This document shows positions 51,241 through 59,850 of a stretch of 64,000 bases of DNA, one piece after another; positions within the stretch are counted from its first letter, which is position 1, and every line of letters begins with the position of its first letter. The translations under genes were made by a program, and so were the position numbers. The stretch covers positions 868,001 through 932,000 of the forward strand of contig NZ_WUMO01000001.1 in NCBI RefSeq assembly GCF_009826975.1, given 5' to 3'. The DNA is from Flavobacterium sp. HBTb2-11-1 (GTDB lineage Bacteria; Bacteroidota; Bacteroidia; Flavobacteriales; Flavobacteriaceae). The notes under the pieces were generated by a model, which was given only the letters and a program-made list of their open reading frames with translations, searched no databases and was not told the DNA's origin.

Positions 51241-52962
51241 TTAATTATTGTTATTGTTATTTTGTTGTAAAATCTTAATATCCGATATGCGGTCTGCAAA
51301 GAAAGTAATTTTTTCTGGATATTTCAAAATTAATATTTCATATGCCTGAATTGCCTTTGTATATTTCTTTTGTTCCAGATAAACTCTAGCCAAAGTCTCT
51401 GTCATTAAATATGAATTGTCCTCTATATTGGTCTCAATTTGAACTGCTGGAGCACTGTTGCCAGGTTTTATTGGAGAAATTTTTGGATTGTTTTCGATAA
51501 ATTTATCGATAATTTCAGCCTTTTTCTGTCTTTCTTCTTCTTTTGCCGCTTCAATTTTAGCTTTTTCTTCTGGAGAAACTTCGTTTGAGCGGTCAATTGG
51601 TTCTGTACGAGATAATTGAAGCCATTCTTGGAATGAATGTTTTTCGTTAAGAGAAAAATCTAAAGGTTTTCCGATTTCTAAATGCTCTGCTGCGGTTTTT
51701 GCAGGTTCATTAGGTTCTTCTTCTTCGATTATTTCTTCAATTGGTTCCTCATTTTCTTCCTGAATTTCCTCTTTGTCTTTATCCTCAGATTGCAGAACTT
51801 CTAGAATTTCTTCTTTTGGTTCTTCAGGTGTTTTTGTTTCAGCTTCTTTAATAGAAGAAAGAATAGATCGTTCAATGGTATTCATTTTAAATTCCGGAAT
51901 GATCATTTCTTCGATAACGCTGTCATCTTCATCTTCTTCGACCGAATTTAAAACAGGTTCTTCTATAACACGATCAACTTTTATTTCCTCGGTTTTTGCA
52001 GACTGTTGTTCAGCAGTTGCAGCTTCTGATTCCTTAATCGAACTTAAAATAGAATTTTCAATACGATCAAATTTATGTTCTTCAACTGCAATTATAGATT
52101 CAGGCTCGGTCACAGAAGGAGTTTCAGAAACTTTTATCGAGCTTAAAATAGAATTTTCAACACGGTCAATTTTAGGTTCTTCCTTTATTATTGTTTCTTC
52201 TTCTATTTCTTCGACGAAAGTTTTAGTTTCTTCTTCCTCTTTTTCAATATTTGAAATTGAATCTGCAGAATCAATCTTATTTTCGGTTTCGATTACCGGT
52301 TTTTCAAAAGTAATCGAATGGGCTTCTTTGATAGCAAGAAAAATAGACGGATCTATTTCTGGAAGTTTTTTAGGCTCTTCTGCTATTACTGGTTTCTCAA
52401 AGGTAACCGAATGTGCTTCTTTTATGGCAAGGAAAATAGAAGGGTCAATTTCAGGAACTTTTTTAGGTTCTTCAGTAATTACGGGTTCTTCAGCTTTTAT
52501 TGTCTCCTGAGCTTTTATTGGTTCTTCGATTTTTATAACCGAAGGAGTTTCAATTGAAGAAATTGCAGTTTCTTTAACTGTATCTTGAACAGGCTGTTCC
52601 TCAAGTTCTGTCTTTATTTCAATAGCTTTCTGGATTTGCTCAGGCGAAATAATTTCACTATCAAAAACGGTAATTTCGAGAAGATCTCTCAATTTTTGTT
52701 CGTAGAAATCATTCTGAATAGAAGTAAAAGCTTCAGAAGTAATAAAATCAAATAAAACAGAACGATCTGCAGTATATGCAGCAGTTACCTTTAAAGCATA
52801 ATTATACTTAAAACTATTTTGATTGTAAAGTCCTTTTAATCGCAATGCGCGCGCACTTTGAAAATACGGAAATTCATTCAAAACACTGCCTAATGCATCC
52901 GCTTGCTTTTCTGTAATAGCATCGGGTTTGTTCATTAAGTAGGTATAATCGCTAACGTTCAT
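51241..52962 (-). CDS. TPR-type protein with internal repeats
   Basis: This 573-residue protein has an N-terminal helical segment (DAITEKQADALGSVLNEFPYFQSARALRLKGLYNQNS, about 15-60) of the tetratricopeptide type and a C-terminal TPR (LARVYLEQKKYTKAIQAYEILILKYPEK). The middle, about 125-460, is a Glu/Ile/Lys-rich low-complexity tract. It includes two tandem 31-residue copies (164-194 and 195-225, EEPKKxPEIDPSIFLAIKEAH) and four spaced xxENSILSSIKxSE-type units. Its position before secG and after lptE is conserved in Flavobacteriia. Its function is unknown. Confidence 0.7.
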   Translation of the reverse strand: MNVSDYTYLMNKPDAITEKQADALGSVLNEFPYFQSARALRLKGLYNQNSFKYNYALKVTAAYTADRSVLFDFITSEAFTSIQNDFYEQKLRDLLEITVFDSEIISPEQIQKAIEIKTELEEQPVQDTVKETAISSIETPSVIKIEEPIKAQETIKAEEPVITEEPKKVPEIDPSIFLAIKEAHSVTFEKPVIAEEPKKLPEIDPSIFLAIKEAHSITFEKPVIETENKIDSADSISNIEKEEEETKTFVEEIEEETIIKEEPKIDRVENSILSSIKVSETPSVTEPESIIAVEEHKFDRIENSILSSIKESEAATAEQQSAKTEEIKVDRVIEEPVLNSVEEDEDDSVIEEMIIPEFKMNTIERSILSSIKEAETKTPEEPKEEILEVLQSEDKDKEEIQEENEEPIEEIIEEEEPNEPAKTAAEHLEIGKPLDFSLNEKHSFQEWLQLSRTEPIDRSNEVSPEEKAKIEAAKEEERQKKAEIIDKFIENNPKISPIKPGNSAPAVQIETNIEDNSYLMTETLARVYLEQKKYTKAIQAYEILILKYPEKITFFADRISDIKILQQNNNNNN

Positions 52963-52969
52963 TATCTTT

Positions 52970-53058
52970 TGTTTAATCGTTTATTTCGTTTAATCGTTTA
53001 TTGTTTGGTTTTTAACTGTTTAATCGATTAAACGGTTTTACAATTTAACGATTAAACA
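52970..53058. repeat. GTTTAATCGTTTA inverted repeat
   Basis: GTTTAATCGTTTATTTCGTTTAATCG on the left faces TTTAACGATTAAAC on the right, with a central TTTAATCGATTAAA palindrome. It fills the gap between lptE and the TPR gene. Confidence 0.6.
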
Positions 53059-53068
53059 AAGAAGCAAA

Positions 53069-53587
53069 CTACCATTTGGCCAATGACTCATTAAAGATGT
53101 CCTGTGTGATTCTTTCAAAAATAGTTGTAATCGCGGTGTTTAAAACAGATCCTGTCGGCAAGTCTCGTCCAGGGAAATCATAATAGAATTCAAAAGCCTT
53201 TTCAAAATCATCTGTTTCCTTCTTTTTATTCATAAATCTTACATTGACACGAATCGATAAACGGTTTTGGGCTGCTCCTGCTTGGCCATTTGCATCTACA
53301 GCAGTTGCCGTCATGGGCGTTATTCTGTAATCGATAATTTCTCCTTCATAGACCAAATCGCCGCCATTGCTAACCAAGTTTAAGTTCGTTTGGTTCATAA
53401 TCAAATCCTGTAAAGCCAAGGTGAAAGTCCTATCGATTCCAGGTTCAATTAAATCGGCATTATTCTGAAAAAAGTTGACTTGAAATGTTTTGGCATCGAT
53501 TTTTCCAGTTCCTGTAAAGTTGTAAACAGAACAGCCACTTAACATAAAAAGGCTTAATAATGCGAAAAGAGAATATATTTTTTTCAT
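53069..53587 (-). CDS. lptE: LPS-assembly lipoprotein LptE
   Basis: LptE plugs the LptD barrel to insert lipopolysaccharide into the outer membrane. The lipoprotein signal MKKIYSLFALLSLFMLSGC (Cys at 19) is followed by SVYNFTGTGKIDAKTFQVNFFQNNADL, typical of Bacteroidota LptE. ORF sequence upstream of 53587 (to 53623) would add a non-signal MEFKNWDSLLNI. Its usual neighbours, the sigma-54 activator and the TPR/secG genes, are present. Confidence 0.85.
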   Translation of the reverse strand: MKKIYSLFALLSLFMLSGCSVYNFTGTGKIDAKTFQVNFFQNNADLIEPGIDRTFTLALQDLIMNQTNLNLVSNGGDLVYEGEIIDYRITPMTATAVDANGQAGAAQNRLSIRVNVRFMNKKKETDDFEKAFEFYYDFPGRDLPTGSVLNTAITTIFERITQDIFNESLAKW

Positions 53588-53614
53588 AATATTTAAGAGG
53601 GAATCCCAATTTTT

Positions 53615-53664
53615 AAATTCCAAATTCCAATTGAGCCAAATATAGGTAATTGGAATTTGGAATT
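53615..53664. repeat. TTGGAATTTGGAATT inverted repeat, copy 4
   Basis: AAATTCCAAATTCCAATT (53615-53632) and AATTGGAATTTGGAATT (53648-53664) form a near-perfect stem with a 15-base loop between the sigma-54 activator and lptE genes. Confidence 0.65.
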
Positions 53665-53686
53665 CGAAATTGTAATTTAATTATTT

Positions 53687-54946
53687 TTATAAGTCGAATT
53701 GCTTGATTTTACGGTATAGAGTTCTTTCGGAAATACCCAATTCATCTGCTGCTGCTTTGCGTTTTCCTTTGTTTTTCTCTAATGATTTTTTGATCATTTC
53801 GATTTCTTTTTGTTCCAAACGTAAAACCTCTTCTTCCTCGATAGTTTCAGCAAATAAATAATTATCATCCTGTATCTGATAGTTATCTTCGCGAACAGTA
53901 GGTGTTGTCATAACAGCGGTTCTCGGTTCTTCTTCAAAATCAATTTCGCTGTCGTTCTGCTGATTTCCGTATATTTTCTGAATTAGATTTGGATTAATAT
54001 CTTGCACTTTAGAAGATCCGTTTTTCATCAATTCTAAAGTCAGCTTTTTCAAATCGTTCAGATCGCTTCTCATATCAAAAAGCACCTTATATAATATGTC
54101 TCTTTCTGTACTAAAATCGCTTTCTTTTTTGCTGTCGCTGATAACAGAAGGCAGATTGCTTCCTTCAGCTGGCAAGTACGATTGCAAAGTCGCAAGATTG
54201 ATATCGCGATTGGTTTCTAAAACAGAAATCTGTTCAGCCACATTTCGAAGCTGACGAATATTTCCGCTCCATCTGAATTTTTGCAAAAGCTGAACAGCAT
54301 CGTCGTCCAGTCTTAAAGGCGGCATTTTATATTTATGAGCAAAATCTGCCACAAATTTCCTGAATAACAAATGAATGTCATCGTTTCTTTCGCGTAAAGG
54401 TGGCAAAGTAATTTCGACTGTGCTCAAACGATAGTACAAGTCTTCACGGAATTTACCTTTTTCGATGGCATTAAATAAATTCACATTGGTTGCAGCAACA
54501 ATGCGGACATTGGTTTTTTGAACCTGAGATGAACCTACTTTTATAAATTCACCATTTTCTAAAACACGAAGTAATCTTACCTGAGTAGTCAGTGGCAATT
54601 CACCAACTTCATCTAAGAAGATTGTTCCGCCGTCTGCCACTTCAAAATAACCTTCACGTGTGCTTGTTGCGCCCGTAAAAGCACCTTTTTCGTGTCCGAA
54701 AAGTTCACTATCAATAGTTCCTTCCGGAATTGCACCGCAGTTTACGGCAATATATTTACCATGCTTTCTATGTGAAAGCGAATGTATAATTCTTGGAATA
54801 TTTTCTTTACCAACACCACTTTCCCCAGTTACCATAACCGAAATATCAGTTGGAGCAACCTGAATGGCTTTTTCGATAGCACGATTTAACTTTGGATCGT
54901 TACCAATAATCTCAAATCGTTGTTTTATTGCTTGAACTGTTTCCAT
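53687..54946 (-). CDS. Sigma-54-dependent Fis-family transcriptional activator
   Basis: This 419-residue AAA+ activator drives open-complex formation by sigma-54 polymerase. Walker A is GESGVGKEN (about 42), the sigma-54-contacting GAFTGA loop is in HEKGAFTGAT, and Walker B is GGTIFLDEVGEL. A Fis-type HTH ends it (KNKGKRKAAADELGISERTLYRKIKQF). It has no N-terminal receiver or sensor domain, so it starts nearly at the AAA+ core, and control must come from elsewhere. It lies directly upstream of lptE. Confidence 0.93.
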   Translation of the reverse strand: METVQAIKQRFEIIGNDPKLNRAIEKAIQVAPTDISVMVTGESGVGKENIPRIIHSLSHRKHGKYIAVNCGAIPEGTIDSELFGHEKGAFTGATSTREGYFEVADGGTIFLDEVGELPLTTQVRLLRVLENGEFIKVGSSQVQKTNVRIVAATNVNLFNAIEKGKFREDLYYRLSTVEITLPPLRERNDDIHLLFRKFVADFAHKYKMPPLRLDDDAVQLLQKFRWSGNIRQLRNVAEQISVLETNRDINLATLQSYLPAEGSNLPSVISDSKKESDFSTERDILYKVLFDMRSDLNDLKKLTLELMKNGSSKVQDINPNLIQKIYGNQQNDSEIDFEEEPRTAVMTTPTVREDNYQIQDDNYLFAETIEEEEVLRLEQKEIEMIKKSLEKNKGKRKAAADELGISERTLYRKIKQFDL

Positions 54947-55020
54947 ATTAGATTTTGTTTCAAGTTTTTATTGTTTTAGGTTTCGCCTAAAACTTTGGCT
55001 TGTATTTTTTGTTTGTTTTG

Positions 55021-55507
55021 CCACAGATTAAAATGATTAACACAGATTTTTTCTAAATTTAAATAATATATCTTTTATGTTGAAGAGATTTTGTTTGAAA
55101 ATTAACTAACAATCCAACTTCTGAACTTGATAATTTTATATAATTTAAAATTTGTGCAATGTGCTCACTTGAAAATTCTTTTATTGCTTTTACCTCTAAA
55201 ATAATATCTTCATTAATTACAAAATCAGCATAAAATTTATGAGGCAATACTTTTCCTTTATATTCAATTGAATATTCTTTTTCTCTTTCAAAAGGAATGC
55301 TATTTTCTTTAAATTCTACTTCAAGAGCATCTTTGTAAACCACTTCTAATAAACCTGGGCCAAGATTTCGATGCACTTCCATGCATATTCCGATAATCTT
55401 ATAAGTTTCTTCTTCTCTATTATGTTGCATAAATTTTAATTTTTCATCACGATTTAAAAGTAAGAAAAATATTAAAAAAAAATCCTTCTAATCCTTTTAA
55501 TCTGTGG
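55021..55507. mobile_element. Repeat-bounded GxxExxY cassette
   Basis: Left arm CCACAGATTAAAATGATTA (from 55021) and the right arm ending TAATCCTTTTAATCTGTGG (to 55507) are near reverse complements. They enclose a single small gene between the sigma-54 activator and miaB. The arm sequence matches the inner arms of the groEL-side repeat at 47992-48259. No transposase is present. Confidence 0.5.
55059..55430 (-). CDS. GxxExxY family protein
   Basis: This 123-residue protein has the family motif in RNLGPGLLEVVYKDAL (G-x2-E-x2-Y). FYADFVINEDIILEVKAIKEF resembles a PD-(D/E)xK-like nuclease core with D and ExK residues. Nuclease activity is not proven. It is bracketed by inverted CCACAGATTA repeats. 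Copies of this family are scattered through many Bacteroidota genomes. Confidence 0.9.
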   Translation of the reverse strand: MQHNREEETYKIIGICMEVHRNLGPGLLEVVYKDALEVEFKENSIPFEREKEYSIEYKGKVLPHKFYADFVINEDIILEVKAIKEFSSEHIAQILNYIKLSSSEVGLLVNFQTKSLQHKRYII

Positions 55508-55517
55508 CTGAAAAAAA

Positions 55518-56963
55518 TTAATTCATGCTACTCAAACCAACAGCTTCGCCTTTTAAAGTTCCGCTAGTACAGCTTGTAATTTTTACGTTTACGAAATCTC
55601 CAATTTTGTAATTTTCTTTTGGGAAAACAACCGTAATGCTCTGAGAGTTTCTTCCTGAGAATTCGTCTTTAGATTTTTTTGAAACTTTCTCTACTAAAAC
55701 TTCAACCGTTTTTCCAACAAATTCCTCGCTTCTAAACCAAGCATGTTTTTGCTGTAAATCGACAATTTCTTGTAATCTTCTGGCTTTTGTTTCCTCTTCA
55801 ACATCATCTTTCATTTTTCTTCCAGCCAAAGTTCCAGGACGTTCAGAATACGAATACATATAACCAAAATTATATTTTACATATTCCATTAAACTCAAAG
55901 TATCTTGGTGATCTTGTTCTGTTTCTGTTGGGAAACCGGCAATCATATCTTGCGAAATAGAAGCATCGGGAACAATCGCTCTAATTTTGTCAATCAGAGC
56001 CATATATTCTTCACGGCTGTGAAGACGATTCATCTCCTTCAAAATTCTGTTACTTCCAGACTGAACTGGCAAGTGAATATGTTTGCAGATATTCGGATAT
56101 TTCGCAATAACATGCAAAATGCTCTCATGCATATCCTGCGGATTTGAAGTCGAAAATCGAATACGCATTTTAGGAAAACCAGCCGCCACCATTTCAAGCA
56201 ATTGCTCAAAATCTACTGCAGTTGCTTTTTGCATTTCAGAAGCGTTTACAAAATCTTTTTTCAAACCGCCGCCGTACCAAAGATAACTGTCAACGTTTTG
56301 ACCTAAAAGTGTAACTTCTTTATAGCCATTATTCCACAAATCTTGAATTTCGTTCATAATACTTTGCGGTTCACGGCTACGTTCACGACCGCGTGTAAAA
56401 GGCACAACGCAGAAAGTACACATATTATCGCAACCACGAGTGATTGAAACCAAAGCTGTAATTCCATTACTCATTAAACGAACAGGGGATATGTCTCCGT
56501 AAGTTTCTTCTTTTGATAAGATTACATTTATGGCGTCACGTCCTTCTTCAACTTCTGCCAATAAATTTGGAAGATCTTTGTAAGCATCAGGACCAACAAC
56601 AAGATCAACTATTTTCTCTTCTTCCAAAAACTGACTTTTCAAACGCTCGGCCATACAGCCCAAAACGCCCACTTTCATTTTAGGATTGGTTCGTTTTACG
56701 GCATTATATTTTTCAAGACGCTTACGAATAGTCTGCTCTGCTTTGTCACGAATAGAGCATGTGTTCACCAAAACCAAATCGGCTTCTTCAAGAACTGAAG
56801 TTGTGTTATATCCTCCGTCAGACAAAATGGAAGCTACGACTTCGCTGTCCGAAAAATTCATCGCACAGCCGTAACTTTCTATAAAAAGTTTTTTAGTATT
56901 CTCAGGTTTATTTTCCAGAACAAGACTTTCGCCCTGTTTGCTTTCTTCAATAATCTTTTCCAT
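55518..56963 (-). CDS. miaB: tRNA-2-methylthio-N6-dimethylallyladenosine synthase MiaB
   Basis: MiaB methylthiolates the C2 of i6A37 in tRNAs using two 4Fe-4S clusters. The N-terminal MTTase domain binds one cluster through YGCAMN, NTCSIR and GCMAER. The radical-SAM motif is C-DNM-C-TF-C (TRGCDNMCTFC). The TRAM domain closes the protein. The length is 481 residues. A good promoter lies upstream. Confidence 0.96.
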   Translation of the reverse strand: MEKIIEESKQGESLVLENKPENTKKLFIESYGCAMNFSDSEVVASILSDGGYNTTSVLEEADLVLVNTCSIRDKAEQTIRKRLEKYNAVKRTNPKMKVGVLGCMAERLKSQFLEEEKIVDLVVGPDAYKDLPNLLAEVEEGRDAINVILSKEETYGDISPVRLMSNGITALVSITRGCDNMCTFCVVPFTRGRERSREPQSIMNEIQDLWNNGYKEVTLLGQNVDSYLWYGGGLKKDFVNASEMQKATAVDFEQLLEMVAAGFPKMRIRFSTSNPQDMHESILHVIAKYPNICKHIHLPVQSGSNRILKEMNRLHSREEYMALIDKIRAIVPDASISQDMIAGFPTETEQDHQDTLSLMEYVKYNFGYMYSYSERPGTLAGRKMKDDVEEETKARRLQEIVDLQQKHAWFRSEEFVGKTVEVLVEKVSKKSKDEFSGRNSQSITVVFPKENYKIGDFVNVKITSCTSGTLKGEAVGLSSMN

Positions 56964-56980
56964 TGTAAAAATTCAAAGTG

Positions 56981-57012
56981 CAAAGATAGGGTAATTGAAA
57001 CGAATGTGACAA
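56981..57012 (-). promoter_or_regulatory. Promoter of miaB (-33 TTG and -7 TATCTTTG)
   Basis: The minus strand carries TATCTTTG (56981-56988) 17 bases before the ATG at 56963, and TTG (57010-57012) 21 bases further upstream. This is the best match in the window to the TTG-N17-23-TAnnTTTG consensus. Confidence 0.65.
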
Positions 57013-57047
57013 GATGTCAGATAAAGAATTAACAATGTTTTAAAAAA

Positions 57048-57132
57048 TTTAGATTACAGATTTTAGATTTAGATTGTGGGGTGTTTTGTTAATTTAATTT
57101 CTATGGGAAAAAATCTGAAATCTAAAATCTTT
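57048..57132. repeat. AATCTAAAATCT inverted repeat, copy 2
   Basis: Left arm TTTAGATTACAGATTTTAGATT and right arm AAATCTGAAATCTAAAATCT can pair. Apart from this repeat and the two promoters, the 350-base miaB-topA gap shows nothing. Confidence 0.55.
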
Positions 57133-57287
57133 AATATTAAATAAAGGAATTTCTCGGTCAGAAATCACTAAAAGTTATACCTATATATATAATCGAGATT
57201 ATTACAGATAAATCTGCAATTTTAAGTTTCATAATATCAAAATACTTCAAAAATTCAATCGTAAGGTTAATATTTAAAAAAAATAAA

Positions 57288-57295
57288 TACTTTTG
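57288..57295 (+). promoter_or_regulatory. -7 promoter box of topA
   Basis: TACTTTTG matches TAnnTTTG. It overlaps the upstream in-frame TTG at 57293, so that codon cannot be the start; the ATG at 57314 is 18 bases downstream. Confidence 0.6.
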
Positions 57296-57313
57296 TTGCA
57301 GAAAAATAGAGCA

Positions 57314-59842
57314 ATGGCAAAGAATTTAGTAATAGTGGAGTCACCTGCAAAGGCGAAAACGATCGAGAAATTTCTTGGGAGTGATTTTCAGGTGGAGTCA
57401 AGTTATGGTCACATAGCCGACTTACCATCAAAGGAAATAGGAGTAGATGTAGAAAATGGTTTTAAACCTAAATATGAAGTTTCTCCGGATAAAAAAGCCT
57501 TGGTAACGAAACTAAAATCACTTTCTAAGAATGCCGAAACGGTTTGGTTAGCATCCGATGAGGACCGCGAGGGAGAGGCTATTTCATGGCACTTGGCGGA
57601 AGAATTGAAACTGGATACAAAAAAAACCAAACGTATTGTTTTTCATGAGATAACAAAATCTGCGATTCTTAAAGCAATCGATAATCCTAGAGAAATTGAT
57701 TATAACTTAGTAAATGCACAGCAAGCACGCCGTGTTTTGGATCGTTTAGTAGGTTACGAATTATCTCCTGTTTTATGGAGAAAAATCAAAGGCGGACTTT
57801 CTGCAGGTCGTGTACAATCAGTTTCTGTACGTTTGATTGTTGAAAGAGAACGCGAAATACAAAGTTTTAATGCAGTTGCAACCTATTCAATTGTTGCAGA
57901 ATTTGTAAACGAAGCCGGAAAAGCTTTCAAAGCAAAATTGCCAAAAAACTTTAATACTAAAAAAGAAGCCGAAGATTTCTTAAATCAAAACATCGGTTCT
58001 AAATATAAGGTAGCCGATTTAGAAACTAAACCTACCAAAAAATCTCCAACAGCACCTTTTACAACTTCGACACTTCAACAGGAAGCTGCGAGAAAATTGT
58101 ATTTGCCGGTTGGAATTACCATGCAGTTGGCACAGCGTCTTTACGAAGCGGGGCTTATTACTTATATGAGAACCGATTCTGTGAATCTTTCTAAAGAAGC
58201 AATGGATGCAGCACAGGCAGAAATCATCAAATCTTACGGAAAAGAATTTTCTAAACCGAGAGTTTTTGCCAATAAAAACAAAGGAGCTCAAGAAGCGCAC
58301 GAAGCAATTCGTCCAACAGATATGTCTCGTCATACAGTAAATATCGACCGTGACCAAGCTCGTTTATACGATTTGATCTGGAAAAGAACTTTGGCTTCGC
58401 AAATGAGCGATGCACAGCTTGAAAGAACAAATGTGAAGATTGAAGCTGATAATCATGATGAAGTTTTTACAGCTTCTGGAGAAGTATTGCTTTTTGAAGG
58501 TTTCTTAAAAGTGTACTTAGAAGGTCATGATGATGATGAGGAAGAGCAAGAAGGAATGCTTCCAGCTTTAAAAGTAAATGAAAAACTGGCTAATAACTAT
58601 ATTACAGCTACAGAACGATATTCAAGACCGCCTGCACGTTATACGGAAGCGTCTTTGGTTAAAAAATTAGAAGAACTTGGAATTGGCCGTCCTTCTACTT
58701 ATGCGCCAACCATTTCAACAATTATCAATAGAAATTATGTTGAAAAAGGAACTCTTGAAGGTGTTGAGCGTAATTATACACAGATTACTTTACAGAATAA
58801 TAAAGTAGGAGAGAAAGTTCTAAAAGAAAATACAGGTTCTGATAAAGGGAAATTGGTTCCAACAGATATCGGAACTATTGTGACTGATTTCTTGGTGAAG
58901 AATTTCGGAAACATTTTAGATTATAATTTCACTGCAAAAGTAGAACAGGATTTCGACGAAATTGCCGAAGGAAATATTGACTGGGCAAAAATGATGCAGG
59001 ACTTTTACAATCAGTTTCATCCAAATGTAAAAGAAGTTGAGGCAAATGCGGAACGTGAAAGCGGTGAAAGAATCTTAGGAAAAGATGCAGACGGAAGACA
59101 AGTTTCTGTTCGTTTAGGGAAATTTGGGCCAATGGCTCAAATTGGAGAAGCTGACGATGAAGATAAAAAGTTTGCCAGCTTAATGGCAGACCAAAATATA
59201 GGAAACATTACATTGGAAGAAGCTTTGAATTTATTTTTGCTTCCAAAAAGTTTAGGAGAATATAAAGGAGAAGAAGTAGAAGTGAACAATGGCCGTTACG
59301 GACCTTATGTTCGTCACGGAAGCGTTTTTATTTCGTTGCCTAAAGGCGAAGATCCGCTTAATGTTTCTAAAGAAAGAGCTAAAGAATTAATTGACGAAAA
59401 AGCACTTGCTGATGCGCCAATTGCGGTTTATAAAGGAGAAGCTGTTCAAAAAGGAGTGGGGCGTTTTGGACCATTCATTAAATGGAACGGCCTTTTTGTA
59501 AACGTAAACAAAAAATACAATTTTGATAATCTTTCTCAAGCTGATGTTGAGGAGTTGATTGAAGAAAAACTTCAGAAAAACATCGATAAAGTTATTCATA
59601 ACTGGGAAGAAGAAGGAATTGTGGTAGAAAAAGCCCGTTGGGGACGCTCTGTAATTCTAAAAGGAAAAATCAAAATTGAATTAGGAAAAGATGTTGATGC
59701 GACAAAATTAACATTGGCCCAAGTTCAAGAAATGATTGCGGCTAAAGCACCTGCTAAAAAAGCGCCTGCAAAGAAAACTGCAGCTAAAACAACAACGGCT
59801 AAAAAAGCTCCAGCTAAAAAAACAGCTGCTAAAAAGAAATAA
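57314..59842 (+). CDS. topA: DNA topoisomerase I
   Basis: TopA relaxes negatively supercoiled DNA. The start at 57314 gives MAKNLVIVESPAKAKTIEKFLG, the TOPRIM opening, with SDEDREGEAISWH. The catalytic tyrosine is in ITYMRTDS. The C-terminus has no classical four-Cys zinc fingers; instead there are topoisomerase C-terminal repeats (RLGKFGPMAQ, NGRYGPYVRHG, GRFGPFIKWNG, RWGRSVILKG). It ends in a Lys/Ala-rich tail of about 40 residues (KAPAKKAPAKKTAAK and so on). It has 842 residues and lies 8 bases before the arginase-fold gene. Confidence 0.96.
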   Translation: MAKNLVIVESPAKAKTIEKFLGSDFQVESSYGHIADLPSKEIGVDVENGFKPKYEVSPDKKALVTKLKSLSKNAETVWLASDEDREGEAISWHLAEELKLDTKKTKRIVFHEITKSAILKAIDNPREIDYNLVNAQQARRVLDRLVGYELSPVLWRKIKGGLSAGRVQSVSVRLIVEREREIQSFNAVATYSIVAEFVNEAGKAFKAKLPKNFNTKKEAEDFLNQNIGSKYKVADLETKPTKKSPTAPFTTSTLQQEAARKLYLPVGITMQLAQRLYEAGLITYMRTDSVNLSKEAMDAAQAEIIKSYGKEFSKPRVFANKNKGAQEAHEAIRPTDMSRHTVNIDRDQARLYDLIWKRTLASQMSDAQLERTNVKIEADNHDEVFTASGEVLLFEGFLKVYLEGHDDDEEEQEGMLPALKVNEKLANNYITATERYSRPPARYTEASLVKKLEELGIGRPSTYAPTISTIINRNYVEKGTLEGVERNYTQITLQNNKVGEKVLKENTGSDKGKLVPTDIGTIVTDFLVKNFGNILDYNFTAKVEQDFDEIAEGNIDWAKMMQDFYNQFHPNVKEVEANAERESGERILGKDADGRQVSVRLGKFGPMAQIGEADDEDKKFASLMADQNIGNITLEEALNLFLLPKSLGEYKGEEVEVNNGRYGPYVRHGSVFISLPKGEDPLNVSKERAKELIDEKALADAPIAVYKGEAVQKGVGRFGPFIKWNGLFVNVNKKYNFDNLSQADVEELIEEKLQKNIDKVIHNWEEEGIVVEKARWGRSVILKGKIKIELGKDVDATKLTLAQVQEMIAAKAPAKKAPAKKTAAKTTTAKKAPAKKTAAKKK

Positions 59843-59850
59843 GTATATAA

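Noticed and set aside
51773..52510. 245-codon plus-strand ORF opposite the TPR protein gene
   Set aside because: It is a shadow of the Glu-rich repetitive region: Ser/Phe/Ile-rich translation of the complement, with no promoter or recognisable domain.
57293..57313. Upstream TTG start for topA
   Set aside because: The codon lies inside the -7 box of the topA promoter; the ATG at 57314 gives the family N-terminus.
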